Notes: a model not told the origin generated them from the sequence alone. A stretch of 64,000 bases of DNA from an uncultured Opitutaceae bacterium (GCA_937889545.1 CALAOT010000004.1:1-64000), one strand, 5' to 3'; counted from the stretch's first letter, positions 24,882 to 35,600 are shown. A program made the numbers and translations.

Positions 24882-25874
24882 CTAGACGCGCCAGTTCTGC
24901 AGGATGCGCTGGTAGCTGCCGCGCTCGAACGCGGCCGCGTCCGAGCAGCGATCGAGGTTCATCGAGCCGCGGAAGTCGGAGATGGCCTCATAGCCCCGCT
25001 CGACCATCCATTTCCGCAGGCTTTCGGTGAGCGTGGAGAGAAACCGCGGCCCGTGCCGCAGGAGCACGGAAACCAGCTGCACCACGTGTGCGCCGGCGAG
25101 AATCCCCTTGATCACGTCGCTGCCGTCGTGAACGCCCCCGGTCAGCGCGAGCGAGCAGCGCGTCCGCGGGGAAAGAATCGCGAGCCAGCGCAGGCGCAAC
25201 AGAAGCTCTGCCGGATCGGAGAGGCGCAGCCGCGTCTCCGGCTCCTGATCCGCGATGTCGATATCAGCCTGGTAAAACCGGTTGAACACGACGATCCCGT
25301 CGGCGCCGGCCCTGCCCAGCTTCTGGACGAAATGGGCCGGCGAGGTGTAGAAGGGCTGCAGCTTGACCGCCACCGGGATGTGGACGGAGCTTTTCACCAG
25401 CCGGACGGTCTCGAGCATCTCGGCCTCGACATCGAGCGATGAGGAGCCCGGGTCTGTCGAGAAGTGGTAGAGATTGAGCTCGATCGCATCAGCTCCGGCT
25501 GCCTCAAAACGGCTGGCGTAGTCGATCCATCCGCCCGGCCGGCACCCATTGAGCGAGGCGATGACCGGTATGTTCAGGGCCGCCTTGAGTTGCTCGATCT
25601 GGCGTAGGTATTGGTCGGGGTTGAGCTGGTAATCCGCAAGAGCGGGGAACATGGCGCGCTCGTGGAAGCCGTCTGTGGCCACAAGTTGCGGCTGCGGCGC
25701 GCGCGAAATCTCGTCGAGGTAGATCTGCTCCTCGAAGAGCGAGCGCATCACGATGGCGCCGGCCCCGGCATCCTGGATCTGGCGGGCCATATGGATGTCG
25801 TCCGCGAGCGGTGAAGCACCGACCGCAAGCGGGGAAACGAGCTTCAAGCCGAGGTATGGGGTGGAAAGATCCAT
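24882..25874 (-). CDS. Dihydroorotate-dehydrogenase-like flavoprotein
   Basis: A 330-residue TIM-barrel protein. It begins MDLSTPYLGLKLVSPLAVGAS, as class 1 dihydroorotate dehydrogenase relatives do, with NLYHFSTDP in place of the usual NxSxPN catalytic region, VAVKLQPF near the FMN site and a phosphate-binding LTGGVHDGSDV. The differences suggest that it is not the pyrimidine enzyme. Such proteins often neighbour pyruvate:flavodoxin oxidoreductase, but none is in the window. The start at 25874 fits the family; the longer frame to 25988 adds unrelated residues. Likely an FMN-dependent oxidoreductase of unknown substrate. Confidence 0.85.
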   Translation of the reverse strand: MDLSTPYLGLKLVSPLAVGASPLADDIHMARQIQDAGAGAIVMRSLFEEQIYLDEISRAPQPQLVATDGFHERAMFPALADYQLNPDQYLRQIEQLKAALNIPVIASLNGCRPGGWIDYASRFEAAGADAIELNLYHFSTDPGSSSLDVEAEMLETVRLVKSSVHIPVAVKLQPFYTSPAHFVQKLGRAGADGIVVFNRFYQADIDIADQEPETRLRLSDPAELLLRLRWLAILSPRTRCSLALTGGVHDGSDVIKGILAGAHVVQLVSVLLRHGPRFLSTLTESLRKWMVERGYEAISDFRGSMNLDRCSDAAAFERGSYQRILQNWRV

Positions 25875-26045
25875 GGGGTATGGGGGTCTGGTAATCTGGC
25901 CCAAACCTGCCCGGGCGGCTGCGCGGATTTTGGCAATTGCAACGCGCCGATTGTCGCGCCGTTGTCCAAAAGCCATTCGCCCGCGCACCGTCCCGGACCG
26001 TGTCGCTGAAGGCGCCGGCGCGTATCGCCACCGTCCACTTTTCTG

Positions 26046-26651
26046 CTAGACCCCGAGGCGTCTCGGGCCGCTGACGCAGGGGTTGCCTCGCTCGTAGAAG
26101 CGGAGCATGCGGTGAGCCTCCCGCGCGACGCCAATGCGCACGCTCTTGCCGACCCGGATCCTCCCGGACTTCTTCACGGGTGCGCCGATCCAGATCGGCC
26201 CCGCCGCGCACAGGTCCAGCCCGTCGAATCGCCTGTCGATGTCGAGCGCCATGGCGAGGCAGCCCGGCCCGGACGCCAGCCTGTGCAAGGGCGCTTCAGG
26301 CCTGCGCCGCCGCATCAGCTCAACGCCCTCCGTCGGTTCCAGCGCCCGGAGCAGGACTCCTCCGCCGACTCCCTCCACCTCGCCCGACATATTGACCGAG
26401 AACCAGTTGCCGTAAATGAAGTAAACGTAGGCGTGCCCATGCTCGAGAAACAGCGACCGGTTGCGCGGCGTCATCCCGCGGTGGGAGTGCGCCGCCGCAT
26501 CGCCCACCACGTAGGCCTCCGACTCGACAATGCGCCCGCTCATGCGGCCTTCGGGCGTGTTGCGCACAAGGATCTTCCCGATGAGGTAGCGCGCGAGCGC
26601 CGTCGTGTCGACAGGCAGCTCGAAGCGGCGAAGCCTGCGGATGCGTTGCAT
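26046..26651 (-). CDS. mpg: 3-methyladenine DNA glycosylase (AAG/MPG family)
   Basis: A 201-residue protein of normal bacterial length. It contains GRIVESEAYV, the motif DAAAHSHRGMTPRN, AYVYFIYGNWFSVN and GVLLRALEPTEG, all diagnostic of the AAG/MPG fold that flips out and removes alkylated purines. The glutamate in VESEAY is the expected catalytic residue. It is a single gene with 221 bp to the next gene (stop of the dihaem cytochrome operon) in which I see no further gene. Confidence 0.95.
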   Translation of the reverse strand: MQRIRRLRRFELPVDTTALARYLIGKILVRNTPEGRMSGRIVESEAYVVGDAAAHSHRGMTPRNRSLFLEHGHAYVYFIYGNWFSVNMSGEVEGVGGGVLLRALEPTEGVELMRRRRPEAPLHRLASGPGCLAMALDIDRRFDGLDLCAAGPIWIGAPVKKSGRIRVGKSVRIGVAREAHRMLRFYERGNPCVSGPRRLGV

Positions 26652-26872
26652 GGCCGGGCGGGGGTCAGGGGCGGCCGATCACCCCGGACAGCCGCGAGCG
26701 CGGCCGCTGTGGAAATCAGGTTCCAGCCGCCCGGCAGGCTGAGGCCCGCCGCGATGATCAGGGGCAGCGTCTCTGCCGCCGGGGGTCTGCGTGTCCATGG
26801 GGCGTCCTCGACTCTTGGCTTCCTTGCCTAGCCGGCGACTGTGTTCGAGCCTTTTTCGCCCTTCCAGCTGAA

Positions 26873-28348
26873 TCAGAGCGTCTTCATGTACTCCAGGAGG
26901 GCGTTCTTGTCCTGCTCGGGGAGTTCCACGCCGTAGGTGTGGCCCTGGTTGCCGTTGCCGCGAACCGAGGTGTCGTTCTTCCATCCTTCGCGCTCGGCGG
27001 CAGCTCCCGCCGTGACGAAACCCACGTTGACGGGATCGTAGACATCATAGCCGCGGTAGAAGACCTTTGTGCGCTCGGCCACGGGCGCCATCAGGTCGCG
27101 CAGCGTCGGCACCGAGCCGTTGTGAAGGTACGGCGCGCGCATCCACAGGCCGTCGAGCGGGGGCGACTGGTAGCCCTCCTGCTTGACCATGTTCGGCCGG
27201 ATGATGCCGATCTCCTTCACCTTCTCGTTGGCCTGGTCGGCGGCGGCCTGGTTCCACGTGTCCATGCGGTTGCGGTCGGTGCCTATGTCGGCGATGGGGA
27301 TGAGCCTGCTGGTCTGGGGCTGGCCGGGCTCATGGCACGACGCGCAGCTCTGGGCGTAAACCTGCTTCCCCTTGGCGGCGAGCGCGGCGTCGACCGGAAA
27401 CGGGTACGGGGGCGGCGCGAGGGCGCTAAGGTACTCGTCGAGCTCCGCCATCCGCACGACGAACCACGCGCGCCGCTCGAGCCTCCAGTTGAGCGTGTCG
27501 AGCGGGACCGTCGGATCCGGAGCGGCTCCGAGCCCGAGCGCCGAGTCGATGAGGACCGAGCGGACGGCCGGCGTGTCGCAGCTCCAGTTCAGGAACAGGC
27601 CGTCGCCCTTGCGGATCTTGAGGTTCCAGACCGAGGGGAAGTCCGCCTGGCCCGTGGTGTTGTCCACCGGCATGGACGTCATGAAATACTTCGTGAGGTT
27701 CATCGGGTCGTCGCGGCCCGTGCCCCAGTCCGGCCAGCCGGGCCGGTTCATCCATGCCATCGTCGTGGCCTGCTTCTGGAGGGCGCTCCGGGTGAGCGGG
27801 ATGAGCGCGAAGCGGTAGATCAGCCGGTCGACCAGCGAGAGCTTCGTCTCGCGCTCAATCTGGCCGAGAAGCGTGTCGGCGTTGAACCGCGGGTCCGCGG
27901 CGCAGTTTGTCAGGAAGCGGATCATGCTCTGCAGGTTCGAGGTGTGCGCAGGGGCGCCGATCACCACGTGCGGCAGGTCGCTTGCGTCCGTGCGCCACGT
28001 GCCGACGTGGCAGATAGCGCAGTTGTTCGCTATGCGCGGGAAGCCGATCGTCCTCTTGGAGAATCCGACGGGTATCTCCTGGCCGGGCTCCCAGACGACG
28101 CCGAACGACTTGTAGCCGCCGGGGCCGGGCATGAGGTCCGGGAACACGCGCGGGAGCACGAGCCAGATCCAGTAGGGGATGCCGCGCGAGTTTTCGGCCC
28201 CGACGGAGCCGTACTTGAAGCGCTCCCCCTCGTCGGCGAACGCGGGTTGGGGCACCTCGCGGAAGAACTTGTACCACGCAAAGACGACGACAAAGCAGAG
28301 GATAGCCAGTATGGCGATGAGCCAGCGCGCGCAGCGGGAGAGGTGCAT
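26873..28348 (-). CDS. Membrane-anchored dihaem cytochrome (RoxA/CCP-related), paralogue 1
   Basis: A 491-residue protein with one N-terminal anchor helix (about 10-26) and two haem sites, CAICH (110-114) and CASCH (335-339). The C-terminal half has the dihaem peroxidase/RoxA-type segment PPLDGLWMRAPYLHNGSVPT and ends in a helix LPEQDKNALLEYMKTL. It is clearly related to the neighbouring 494-residue gene, 2 bp away. Dihaem proteins of this clan include cytochrome c peroxidases, MauG, and RoxA-like oxygenases that cleave carbon-carbon double bonds. Which reaction applies here cannot be told from sequence. It is the last gene of a five-gene unit. Confidence 0.82.
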   Translation of the reverse strand: MHLSRCARWLIAILAILCFVVVFAWYKFFREVPQPAFADEGERFKYGSVGAENSRGIPYWIWLVLPRVFPDLMPGPGGYKSFGVVWEPGQEIPVGFSKRTIGFPRIANNCAICHVGTWRTDASDLPHVVIGAPAHTSNLQSMIRFLTNCAADPRFNADTLLGQIERETKLSLVDRLIYRFALIPLTRSALQKQATTMAWMNRPGWPDWGTGRDDPMNLTKYFMTSMPVDNTTGQADFPSVWNLKIRKGDGLFLNWSCDTPAVRSVLIDSALGLGAAPDPTVPLDTLNWRLERRAWFVVRMAELDEYLSALAPPPYPFPVDAALAAKGKQVYAQSCASCHEPGQPQTSRLIPIADIGTDRNRMDTWNQAAADQANEKVKEIGIIRPNMVKQEGYQSPPLDGLWMRAPYLHNGSVPTLRDLMAPVAERTKVFYRGYDVYDPVNVGFVTAGAAAEREGWKNDTSVRGNGNQGHTYGVELPEQDKNALLEYMKTL

Positions 28349-28350
28349 GG

Positions 28351-29835
28351 TCAGAATGTCTTTAGGAATTCAAGCAGGGCCAGTTTGTTGTCGTCGGAAA
28401 GCTCGGTGCCGTAGGCCCAGCCCTCGTGGCCGTGGTTGCCGTTGCCGGGCAGGGTCGTGTCGTAGGCGAAATACGCCCTCCCGTTCTCGCCGGGGACGTC
28501 GGCGATGAAGCCGACGTTCTTCGGGTCATACACATCGTACCCCCGGTAGAAGGATGCCGGACGCCTGGACGCGGGCTCGAGGAGGGACCGGAGGTTGGGA
28601 ACTGAGCCGTTGTGCAGGTACGGGGCGCGCAGCCAGATCCCGTCGAGCGGCTGGTTGGCGTAGCCGTTGGTCTTCCGGAAATGCTGGAACCGCTCCTCGG
28701 GATACGCGGCGTACAGCTGGCCCTGGTTCACGCACAGAGCGAAGGAGTAGGAGTCGAGCCTGTGGCGGTCGGTCTTGATCAGGTCGATCGGCGTGACCTT
28801 CCCGACCAGCTCCCCGGCGAAGTCGGTGCCGCTCGCACCGTGGCAGCGCGCGCAATACTGCTCATAGACGGGCTTTCCCCTCGAGGCGAGGGCCGCATCG
28901 ACGGGGTAGGGATACGGGGGCGGCGCCGCGTCGAGGAGCCAGTCCGCTGTCCTGTGGACGGAGGGACGGTCCAGGGTGGGCGGGAGCGCCCCCGTGCCGA
29001 AAGCCGCGCTGCGGTTGCGCTCGTCCACGGACGTGTTGTTTCCGTCCCAGTGCAGCTCCATGCCCTCGCGAAGGCGCTGGTGCCATATCGAGGGGAAGTT
29101 GCACACGCCGATCCGCTCCACCTCCGGGAGGCTGTCCATCCGGAAGTTCAGCAGCACCTTCGGCGGGTTGAAGGTGTCGAAGCGCCCGGGACCAAAGACG
29201 GGCTCGCCGTCCATGAAGCTGAACATCTGGCGCAGGGTGACGAGCTGGTCGCGCATGAGGTCGACGCCGACGTACCGGATGAGCTCGCGGTTGAGCCAGT
29301 CGTCGGTGCCCATTTTCTTGATCACCGGGGCGATCCGGTCGCCCGTGAAGTCCTTGTCGAGCGCGACGGCGGAGAGAAACCGCTCGAACCCCTGAAGGTC
29401 CACCGTGTTGGACGCCATGCCCAGGATGAACCGGGGGGAGCTCGCCGGCGTGTCGCGCACCGAGCCCACGTGGCAGACCGCGCAGTTGAGGAAAACACGG
29501 TCGATTCCCTGCACCTTGCGCTTCGAGACGCCGATCGGCAGGTCCCTGCCCGGCTCGTACAGGAACCCGAGCGATTGGAGCCCCTTGCCCGGCAGGTACT
29601 GCGGGAAAAGCTCCGGCAGCGCCATCCAGATGGAGTAGGGGATGCCCGACGAGCGCTCGCCGCCCGTGGAGCCGTACTTGAAGTGGTCCTCGTTGCTGGC
29701 GTACGTGACCGGGACGTCGCTGGTGAAGCGCAAGGCAGCCCAGATCGCGAGGGCCGCCAGGGCGACGCCGGCGCCCCAGCACGCCCAGCGGCAGCGGCAC
29801 CTGGGCGGCATCGAGGCCCTTGGCTCGGTTGGCAT
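28351..29835 (-). CDS. Membrane-anchored dihaem cytochrome (RoxA/CCP-related), paralogue 2
   Basis: A 494-residue paralogue of the following gene, with one anchor helix (about 17-37) and haem sites CAVCH (118-122) and CARCH (328-332). Shared blocks include FKYGSTGGERSSGIPYSIW, the PPPYPYPVDAALASRGK lead-in to the second haem, and the YLHNGSVPNLRSLLEP segment. The two paralogues probably form a pair, or act on related substrates. It sits 21 bp after the 148-residue gene and 2 bp before paralogue 1, all in the same direction. Confidence 0.82.
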   Translation of the reverse strand: MPTEPRASMPPRCRCRWACWGAGVALAALAIWAALRFTSDVPVTYASNEDHFKYGSTGGERSSGIPYSIWMALPELFPQYLPGKGLQSLGFLYEPGRDLPIGVSKRKVQGIDRVFLNCAVCHVGSVRDTPASSPRFILGMASNTVDLQGFERFLSAVALDKDFTGDRIAPVIKKMGTDDWLNRELIRYVGVDLMRDQLVTLRQMFSFMDGEPVFGPGRFDTFNPPKVLLNFRMDSLPEVERIGVCNFPSIWHQRLREGMELHWDGNNTSVDERNRSAAFGTGALPPTLDRPSVHRTADWLLDAAPPPYPYPVDAALASRGKPVYEQYCARCHGASGTDFAGELVGKVTPIDLIKTDRHRLDSYSFALCVNQGQLYAAYPEERFQHFRKTNGYANQPLDGIWLRAPYLHNGSVPNLRSLLEPASRRPASFYRGYDVYDPKNVGFIADVPGENGRAYFAYDTTLPGNGNHGHEGWAYGTELSDDNKLALLEFLKTF

Positions 29836-29856
29836 GTCGTTGGGCTCTGGGCGGGG

Positions 29857-30303
29857 CTAGGCCGGAAACTTCAGGGCGAAGTCGATGAGCCGGGTGCTCC
29901 CCCACCAGACGATCCCGAGGTAGATGCGGTTCTGGGGGTCGACCAGGCGGATCTCGTCGCGGATCTTCCGCGCCAGGAGCACCGACTTCGAATAGTCCAA
30001 CACGATGCACTTCTTCCCGTCGAACCAGCTCTCCGTGTAGTACACCTGGGCCATGACCTCCCTTGTGCCGTCGGGGCCCAGCTTGTTCAGGAGCGTGGTG
30101 GTGCCGTCGGGATTCCGGGTGAAGACCTTCCCCTGCCAGGCGAGGTCGTGGACGAACCTGGCGATCACGCGGGTCCAGAACGGGCCCGCCAGCGCGATGG
30201 CGTCGCCCTCCGAGTTGCCTTCGGGGATGGGGCCGGTCTGGTTGGCGCCGAACATGGCGTCGAGTTCGCTTTGGGATTTTCCCAGGAGGTCGTTGAGTTT
30301 CAT
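29857..30303 (-). CDS. 148-residue protein of unknown function in the dihaem operon
   Basis: A soluble protein without signal peptide, cysteine pair or membrane segment beyond a short C-terminal hydrophobic stretch (IYLGIVWWGSTRLIDFALKF). I do not recognise a family. It lies between the large RoxA-like gene and the two anchored dihaem genes, and the close spacing (21 bp on the downstream side) argues that it belongs to the operon. An internal segment YTESWFDGKKCIVLDYSKS and the C-terminal RNRIYLGIVWWG region could make a beta-rich binding domain. A substrate-binding or accessory role would be a guess. Confidence 0.65.
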   Translation of the reverse strand: MKLNDLLGKSQSELDAMFGANQTGPIPEGNSEGDAIALAGPFWTRVIARFVHDLAWQGKVFTRNPDGTTTLLNKLGPDGTREVMAQVYYTESWFDGKKCIVLDYSKSVLLARKIRDEIRLVDPQNRIYLGIVWWGSTRLIDFALKFPA

Positions 30304-30340
30304 GGTTGTATGCGGGTTGGGGCGCTCTTCGGGCCCGGCT

Positions 30341-30364
30341 CCCCGGTCCGGGTGCGGACCGGGG
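30341..30364 (-). promoter_or_regulatory. Strong intercistronic hairpin
   Basis: A perfect 10-bp inverted repeat (30341-30350 and 30355-30364) with a 4-base loop lies between the RoxA-like gene and the 148-residue gene, 37 bp from the next start. There is no T-run downstream on the minus strand, so an mRNA-stability element or processing site is more likely than a terminator. Confidence 0.5.
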
Positions 30365-30384
30365 GGATCGGGCGGCCGCTGGAG

Positions 30385-32517
30385 CTAGATGGTCTTCAGG
30401 AATTCGATCAGTGCGCGCTTGTCGGAATCCGGCAGGGTTGAGCCGAACGTGTGGCCGCGGTCGGTGACAAAATCCGGGCACTTGCTAACGGCCAGCAGCG
30501 CGGGCACGAGCTCCTGGGCCATGAGCGCCTTTGTGGCCGCCGGATCGAGCTTCTTCAGTTTGATATCGGCGAACACCTCCTTGAGCTTCACGCAGAGCTT
30601 AACCAGTTCCGCGGGGTCGGCGTCGGGATTGATGTTTGCGATCAGGTTGATGGGTGTCCCCGCCGGGATGTCCCCGATCCGGAGGTAGCCGTCCGGGTCG
30701 AAGTGCGGCTTCAGGAGGCTGCGCAGCGGCTCGGGGATCACGGCGCCCTGGATCTGCAGGCGGCAGTCCGCAGTCGTGAGCCAGATCGAGTCCTTGCCCA
30801 GGCGCTTCTCCGGCCACAGGAGCTTCTCGGCGGCGTCGTTGAAGGCCTCCATGCGGCCGGCGACGGACGGGTCGCCCGTGTACTTGCCGAGCATGTTATT
30901 GTGGAAGAAGGGGGCCGACGACCAGATGTTGATCAGTGACGGCGTCCGGTAGTATCCGGGGCCGCCCGCCGGCACGGTGAACTTGTCCGTCGCGTCCGTG
31001 TAGGGGTTGTACACGTCGATCTCGCCGACGGAGGGCTGGTTCTTGTACGTGTCCGAGGAGAAGTCGTTCCAGACGTGGCCGCTCATGGCGTTCGTGCCCA
31101 GGGCCCGCGCGGCATTCGTCTTTATCTTGGTGATCGGATAGCGGGCCTCGTCGGAGAAGAAATTGTTCTCGCGGAAGTCATCCTTCAGGGCCGCCTCGCC
31201 GAACCAGGCGTCCGGGTCGGTTCCCGCGATGGGGCGCTTGCTGGAGTGGCAGCTTGCGCAGTTTGCCGCGAAGGCCAGCTTGCCCTGTTTGAGGACCTCG
31301 GGGTCCTTGGTCATGTAGTCCCCGCCCCCGGGCGTGTCCTCGAGGCGCATCGGCCTGAGCCGCATAAAGAACTTGGCGATGTTCCCTACCTTCTGCTGGG
31401 TCGCCAGCCAGTAGACGGAGTTCTTCTGGGCGACGCTGATTTGGAAGGGCTTCTGGGGCGTGAGGCCGATCAGGGCGTTGTGCCGCGTCAGCCAGTACTG
31501 CGAGTACATGCCGATGTTGATGTAGACCCGCAGTGTGGCGCCCGGTACGCCGACGGAATCCGCCCCGTCCTTGAGGACGTGCGGAACAGGCATCGGGTTC
31601 GTTTCCCCGGGGATGAGGAGCGTGTCTCCCGAGACTACCTCAACGTGCGCTCCCGCGATCCTCGCGCGCTCATCCAGCATGAAGATCGGGTTGATCGCAT
31701 TCGGGTTGTTGATGTGGTCCGTGGCGATGCGCGAGGTGTCGCTGGTGCCGGCGGGCTGGGCCTTGAGCATCTCCCAGAAAAGGCCGCCCTCCTTTACATT
31801 GTGGGCGAAGACCTTGCCCTCGCGGATGTACTGGTTGCCGATGGCCGAAGCCAGGTTCTCCAGCTTGGGGTTCTCCGGGTCCGCCGGGGGATTGCAGGGA
31901 TTGAACGCGATGTGGCAGGCGCCGCAGGAGACGCCGACCCGGTAGGGCTTCACGAGCGTCGGATCCACGGCGTAGTCGGGATCGCTGTAGTAGCGCTGCC
32001 CGTCCCATCTCTTCTTTGCGGCCTCGTCGAAGTCGGGATTGGGGAACAGCCGGAAGCCCATGATGCCGGTCGACCGTCCGTAGACGCTCGGGTCGATCGC
32101 GCTGGGCTCGGGCTCCACCGCCTCGTCGATCCAGAGGCCGTATTCGTCCGGCTTGGTGGCTTGCCGGTAGCCCGGGACGTTGATCAGTCCCATTTCCTTG
32201 AACCGATTCGGGCGGTTTCGCGAGTCGACGGTCTTGAGCAGGTCGATGAGGCCGTCGCTCTCCTGGGACATCCGGCTCCAGAACTGCTCGTCGCCTCCGC
32301 ACCACAGGTTCCACGTGTTCCGGCCCTTTATCTCATCGTCGGACAGGGCGATTCCCCCGTCCATGGGCTTGAAGACGTCGACCGCCAGCTCGGGGAAGTC
32401 CCCGGGCTTTCGGCCGCCCCCGTCGTCGACGAGGGAAACGGATTTTGTGCAGCCCGCTCCTATCAGGACGGCAAGTGCGCAGGCGGGGGCAAGAGCTCTA
32501 CAGAGTGTGTTCTTCAT
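30385..32517 (-). CDS. RoxA-like dihaem cytochrome lipoprotein
   Basis: A 710-residue lipoprotein (lipobox GAGC, Cys23). The early motif KGRNTWNLWCGGDEQFW is typical of the RoxA/fatty-acid dioxygenase branch of the dihaem peroxidase clan. Haem sites are CGACH (198-202) and CASCH in FAANCASCHSSKRP, about 230 residues later. Near it are RTPSLINIWSSAPFFHNN and a late YLRIGDIPAGTPINLIANI segment. Family members include rubber oxygenases and oxylipin-forming dioxygenases of the periplasm. The ATG at 32517 was chosen because it gives a proper lipoprotein signal; the frame is open to 32607. The start lies 86 bp downstream of the 1105-residue gene, same direction. Confidence 0.83.
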   Translation of the reverse strand: MKNTLCRALAPACALAVLIGAGCTKSVSLVDDGGGRKPGDFPELAVDVFKPMDGGIALSDDEIKGRNTWNLWCGGDEQFWSRMSQESDGLIDLLKTVDSRNRPNRFKEMGLINVPGYRQATKPDEYGLWIDEAVEPEPSAIDPSVYGRSTGIMGFRLFPNPDFDEAAKKRWDGQRYYSDPDYAVDPTLVKPYRVGVSCGACHIAFNPCNPPADPENPKLENLASAIGNQYIREGKVFAHNVKEGGLFWEMLKAQPAGTSDTSRIATDHINNPNAINPIFMLDERARIAGAHVEVVSGDTLLIPGETNPMPVPHVLKDGADSVGVPGATLRVYINIGMYSQYWLTRHNALIGLTPQKPFQISVAQKNSVYWLATQQKVGNIAKFFMRLRPMRLEDTPGGGDYMTKDPEVLKQGKLAFAANCASCHSSKRPIAGTDPDAWFGEAALKDDFRENNFFSDEARYPITKIKTNAARALGTNAMSGHVWNDFSSDTYKNQPSVGEIDVYNPYTDATDKFTVPAGGPGYYRTPSLINIWSSAPFFHNNMLGKYTGDPSVAGRMEAFNDAAEKLLWPEKRLGKDSIWLTTADCRLQIQGAVIPEPLRSLLKPHFDPDGYLRIGDIPAGTPINLIANINPDADPAELVKLCVKLKEVFADIKLKKLDPAATKALMAQELVPALLAVSKCPDFVTDRGHTFGSTLPDSDKRALIEFLKTI

Positions 32518-32603
32518 GGCGTGTTTCTTGTTTCTGGGATCCTTGGGCTGCGAACGGTAAAGGTTGCGACGATGCGTGAGCGGGTCGGATTTGCGTGCGG
32601 CGG

Positions 32604-35600
32604 TCATTGCTTGGACATCATGAATTCAACCGCCTGGAGCACGCCGGTCCCCCCGAAGGGCAGGAGAATGGCCCTCACGAAGGGCTGCTGGTGCCAGGGC
32701 ATGAAGGCGCCCGCCTCATTGGCCTCCATGTCCGACTGGAGCGCCTGCAGCGAATCGGCGAACCCGCTGGAGTCGGCGGCCCGGGCGTTGGCCGCGTTGA
32801 GTCCGATGTTCCGGACGGCGCGGAGCTTTGCCTTGGTGGCCGCGTTCTTGAGCAGCACCGCGCAGAGCGCGCAGATGGCGGCGTCCTCGCCATAGAAGGC
32901 GAAGACCGTCCGCGACATGTGCCAGTTGGCAAAGAAGGTCCAGCTGGCAAAGATGAGCATCGTGAGCACGACGAACGGCAGGATGATGAGGGGAACGGCC
33001 TCCGCCGTGAGCTGGCCGATGAACTCGACCTCGATGTAGGCGCTTGCGGCCTTCCGCTCGGCACCGGCCTGCGATCCGCCGGATTTCCTGATGGATGTGA
33101 TCTTCTCAAAGGCCCTTTCGGGCCACAGGCTCGGGTGGTCGTCGCCCAGCCTTGAAACGAAACGCAGGCAGCTCTGCGTCTCGTCGACGACCCAGAACAA
33201 CAGGTAAACCATGGAGACCGAGGTCGCGAGCAGGAGGACGCGGTCGCAGGCCACGCTGAAGCCTCCCCGGGTTGGGGACTCTGGGATGCCGACGACATAG
33301 AATATTCCCGCCCATCCAGCCAGGTAGAAGGCCGTCATGAGGCCGGCCCGGGCGTTCCTCCGGGCGGGCGTGGACCGTTCGCAAAGGTAGCGCCACAGAA
33401 CCTGGGCACTCAGGTAGCGCGGAGGCTGCGGGCCCTCGTTTGCCGCCGGTTCCCCATTCCGGACGGCCTTCGCCGCGGCGACTGCGCCACGGTAGTCGCC
33501 GGCCGGCTTGCTGAGGGACAGGATTGCCGCGTCATTCTCCCGCTCCGTCAGGAAGTAGTCGTCCTTGGCGAGCGGCATCCTCGCGAGCACCTCGCCAAAG
33601 GCCGCGAGTGAGCCCGATTGACCCGGCAGGGCCGAGGGCGCCTCGATCAAGCCGAACTCCTCGCACAGCAGCCTCCGGCTGCGCCTGACCCGGCTGCCGC
33701 AGTAGTACAGGCTTCCGGTCGCCACCATCAGCGCCGCCAGCCTGAAGAACTCGGAGGGCCAGACGCTGACGCCCTCGATCCAGGTGACGGGCTCAACCCC
33801 GTCGTAAAGTAGCTCGAAGAGGAGGACGGAGGCGCCACCCGCGCCGACAAGCGCCGCGCCGGCGAGAATGTCCGGCCTCTCCGACGCCTCGAGCCTGAAC
33901 CGGCCGAGGAAGACAAACAGGGTCATTGCGGCGAAGAGCGCCACCCCGACCGCCGCGCAGACGATCTCGACCGCGTGGTCGCCCCAAAAGGACCGTCCCG
34001 GCAGAAGCGGCATGTCGAATCTCGGATGCAGGCGGCCGTGGAACCGGTCCTCGGCATTCGCCGGGGCCGGCCTGCGGCCTGAAACAAAGAGCGGCACGGG
34101 GTAGGTGCGGCCGACCTCGAAGCGCAAAGGCTGCAGCTGACTGCGGAGGTCCTCGACGTCTGGCAGCTGCGATGCGGCCGCCGCCTGGACGGCAAGGAAG
34201 GCGCCCGTCTGCTCGGAACTGCGGAATGGTGCCACGCCGACCTGGAGCCTTGGGAACAGCTCGAACCCGTACGACGACGCCACGACCAGGTTGCGGGTTA
34301 CCTTTGTCGCCGGCGGGTCGAAGAAGCGGGCGTCCAGTTTGTCCGTGAAGAAGATGGTGTTGGGAAACCGGGGGCGGAGCTCCTGGAGCAGAAGCAGCTC
34401 ATCGTATACGTTCGAGCCCATGAGCCCGATCGCACGCAGCTTTGGGCGGGCCGACCCGGAGCCCTTCCCTTCGGAAGCCCAGAAGGAGTCCCGTTCGTTC
34501 AGCCGGTGGGCGAGGGTCAACCCAAGCCGGGCTATGTAATCGACCTGGTGCTCGCCCTGGGCGCGCACGACGGGCAGGGTGTCGGCCGCATCGGCGCCGG
34601 TCTTTCCCGAATCCCCGGCGCTGCTCCCCGCGTTTGCGGAACTGGCTGTTCCGCCCGCGCCAGAAATGTAGTACGCCCGAAGAACTTGGCGCGGCCAGTA
34701 TTTGTCCCTGTCGAACTTGATCCTCCTGTAGCTGTCGGCCGACAGGTGGGGAAGCAGAGTGACGCCGGAAGGCGTGTCGCCGCTGGCCGATTCCTTCAGC
34801 TGCACCAGTTTCGCCGCAAACGAGAGGGGAACGGCGCGCCCGTATTCCGTGTCCCAATCAGACACAATGGCGATTCGGGTGCGTTCATCCGTGACATCCA
34901 CTCCCCGAAGCCTGAGCTCATTGAGAAGGGCGTCCGCCAGCTCCTCGTCCGTGCACGTGAGGTTCACCAGGACCGGGCCGGCTCCCGGTTGGGAAAGCCG
35001 TTTGCGGCCGCCAGACCCATCGCCCGCCGCCGGGTTCGCCGTAGTCGCTTTCGCGGCCGCGCCGTCGACAAGAAGGTCGAGCATGCCGTCCGCCATGGTC
35101 GCCGTCGCGGAGTAAAAGGTCGTCCCGGCCCCGGCGATGGGCATGCCGCCATGGGATGCCTTTGCCTCCGCTAGGATGTCCCTGAGCGTGCCGGACCAGT
35201 ACGGGCCGATGACCTTGAAGTCGATCTGGCCGGCCTCAATTCCGGGGAGATTGAGCAATTGCGCCGTCAGTTCGCCCTTGAGCGCGTCGAGCGCCTCGAG
35301 GGGGTTGATGAAGAGGGTCACGTCCTGAACCCAGACGACCAGGACTGCACCGTAGGGCGAGGAGCGCTCCCTGGGAAGGCCGCTGGCAACGAACCATTCC
35401 GCGGGCATGGGCTGGTCGATGCCTGGTGCCTTTCGCCCCGGTCCGGCGGACCAGCCCTGGGGCGGCGAAACCAGCAGCAAATGGTTGGGATCGTCTGCCA
35501 CCAGGCCCTCTGCGCCGAGCCCGCTCAACGTGGCCGCGCGAAACCGGATGCGCATTTCCCGGGCCTCGGTTGAATGGAAGTCTCCGCGGACGATGACCGG

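Noticed and set aside
26652-26872. A short hydrophobic reading frame on the minus strand between the glycosylase gene and the dihaem operon
   Set aside because: It has no good start, no family similarity and could arise by chance.
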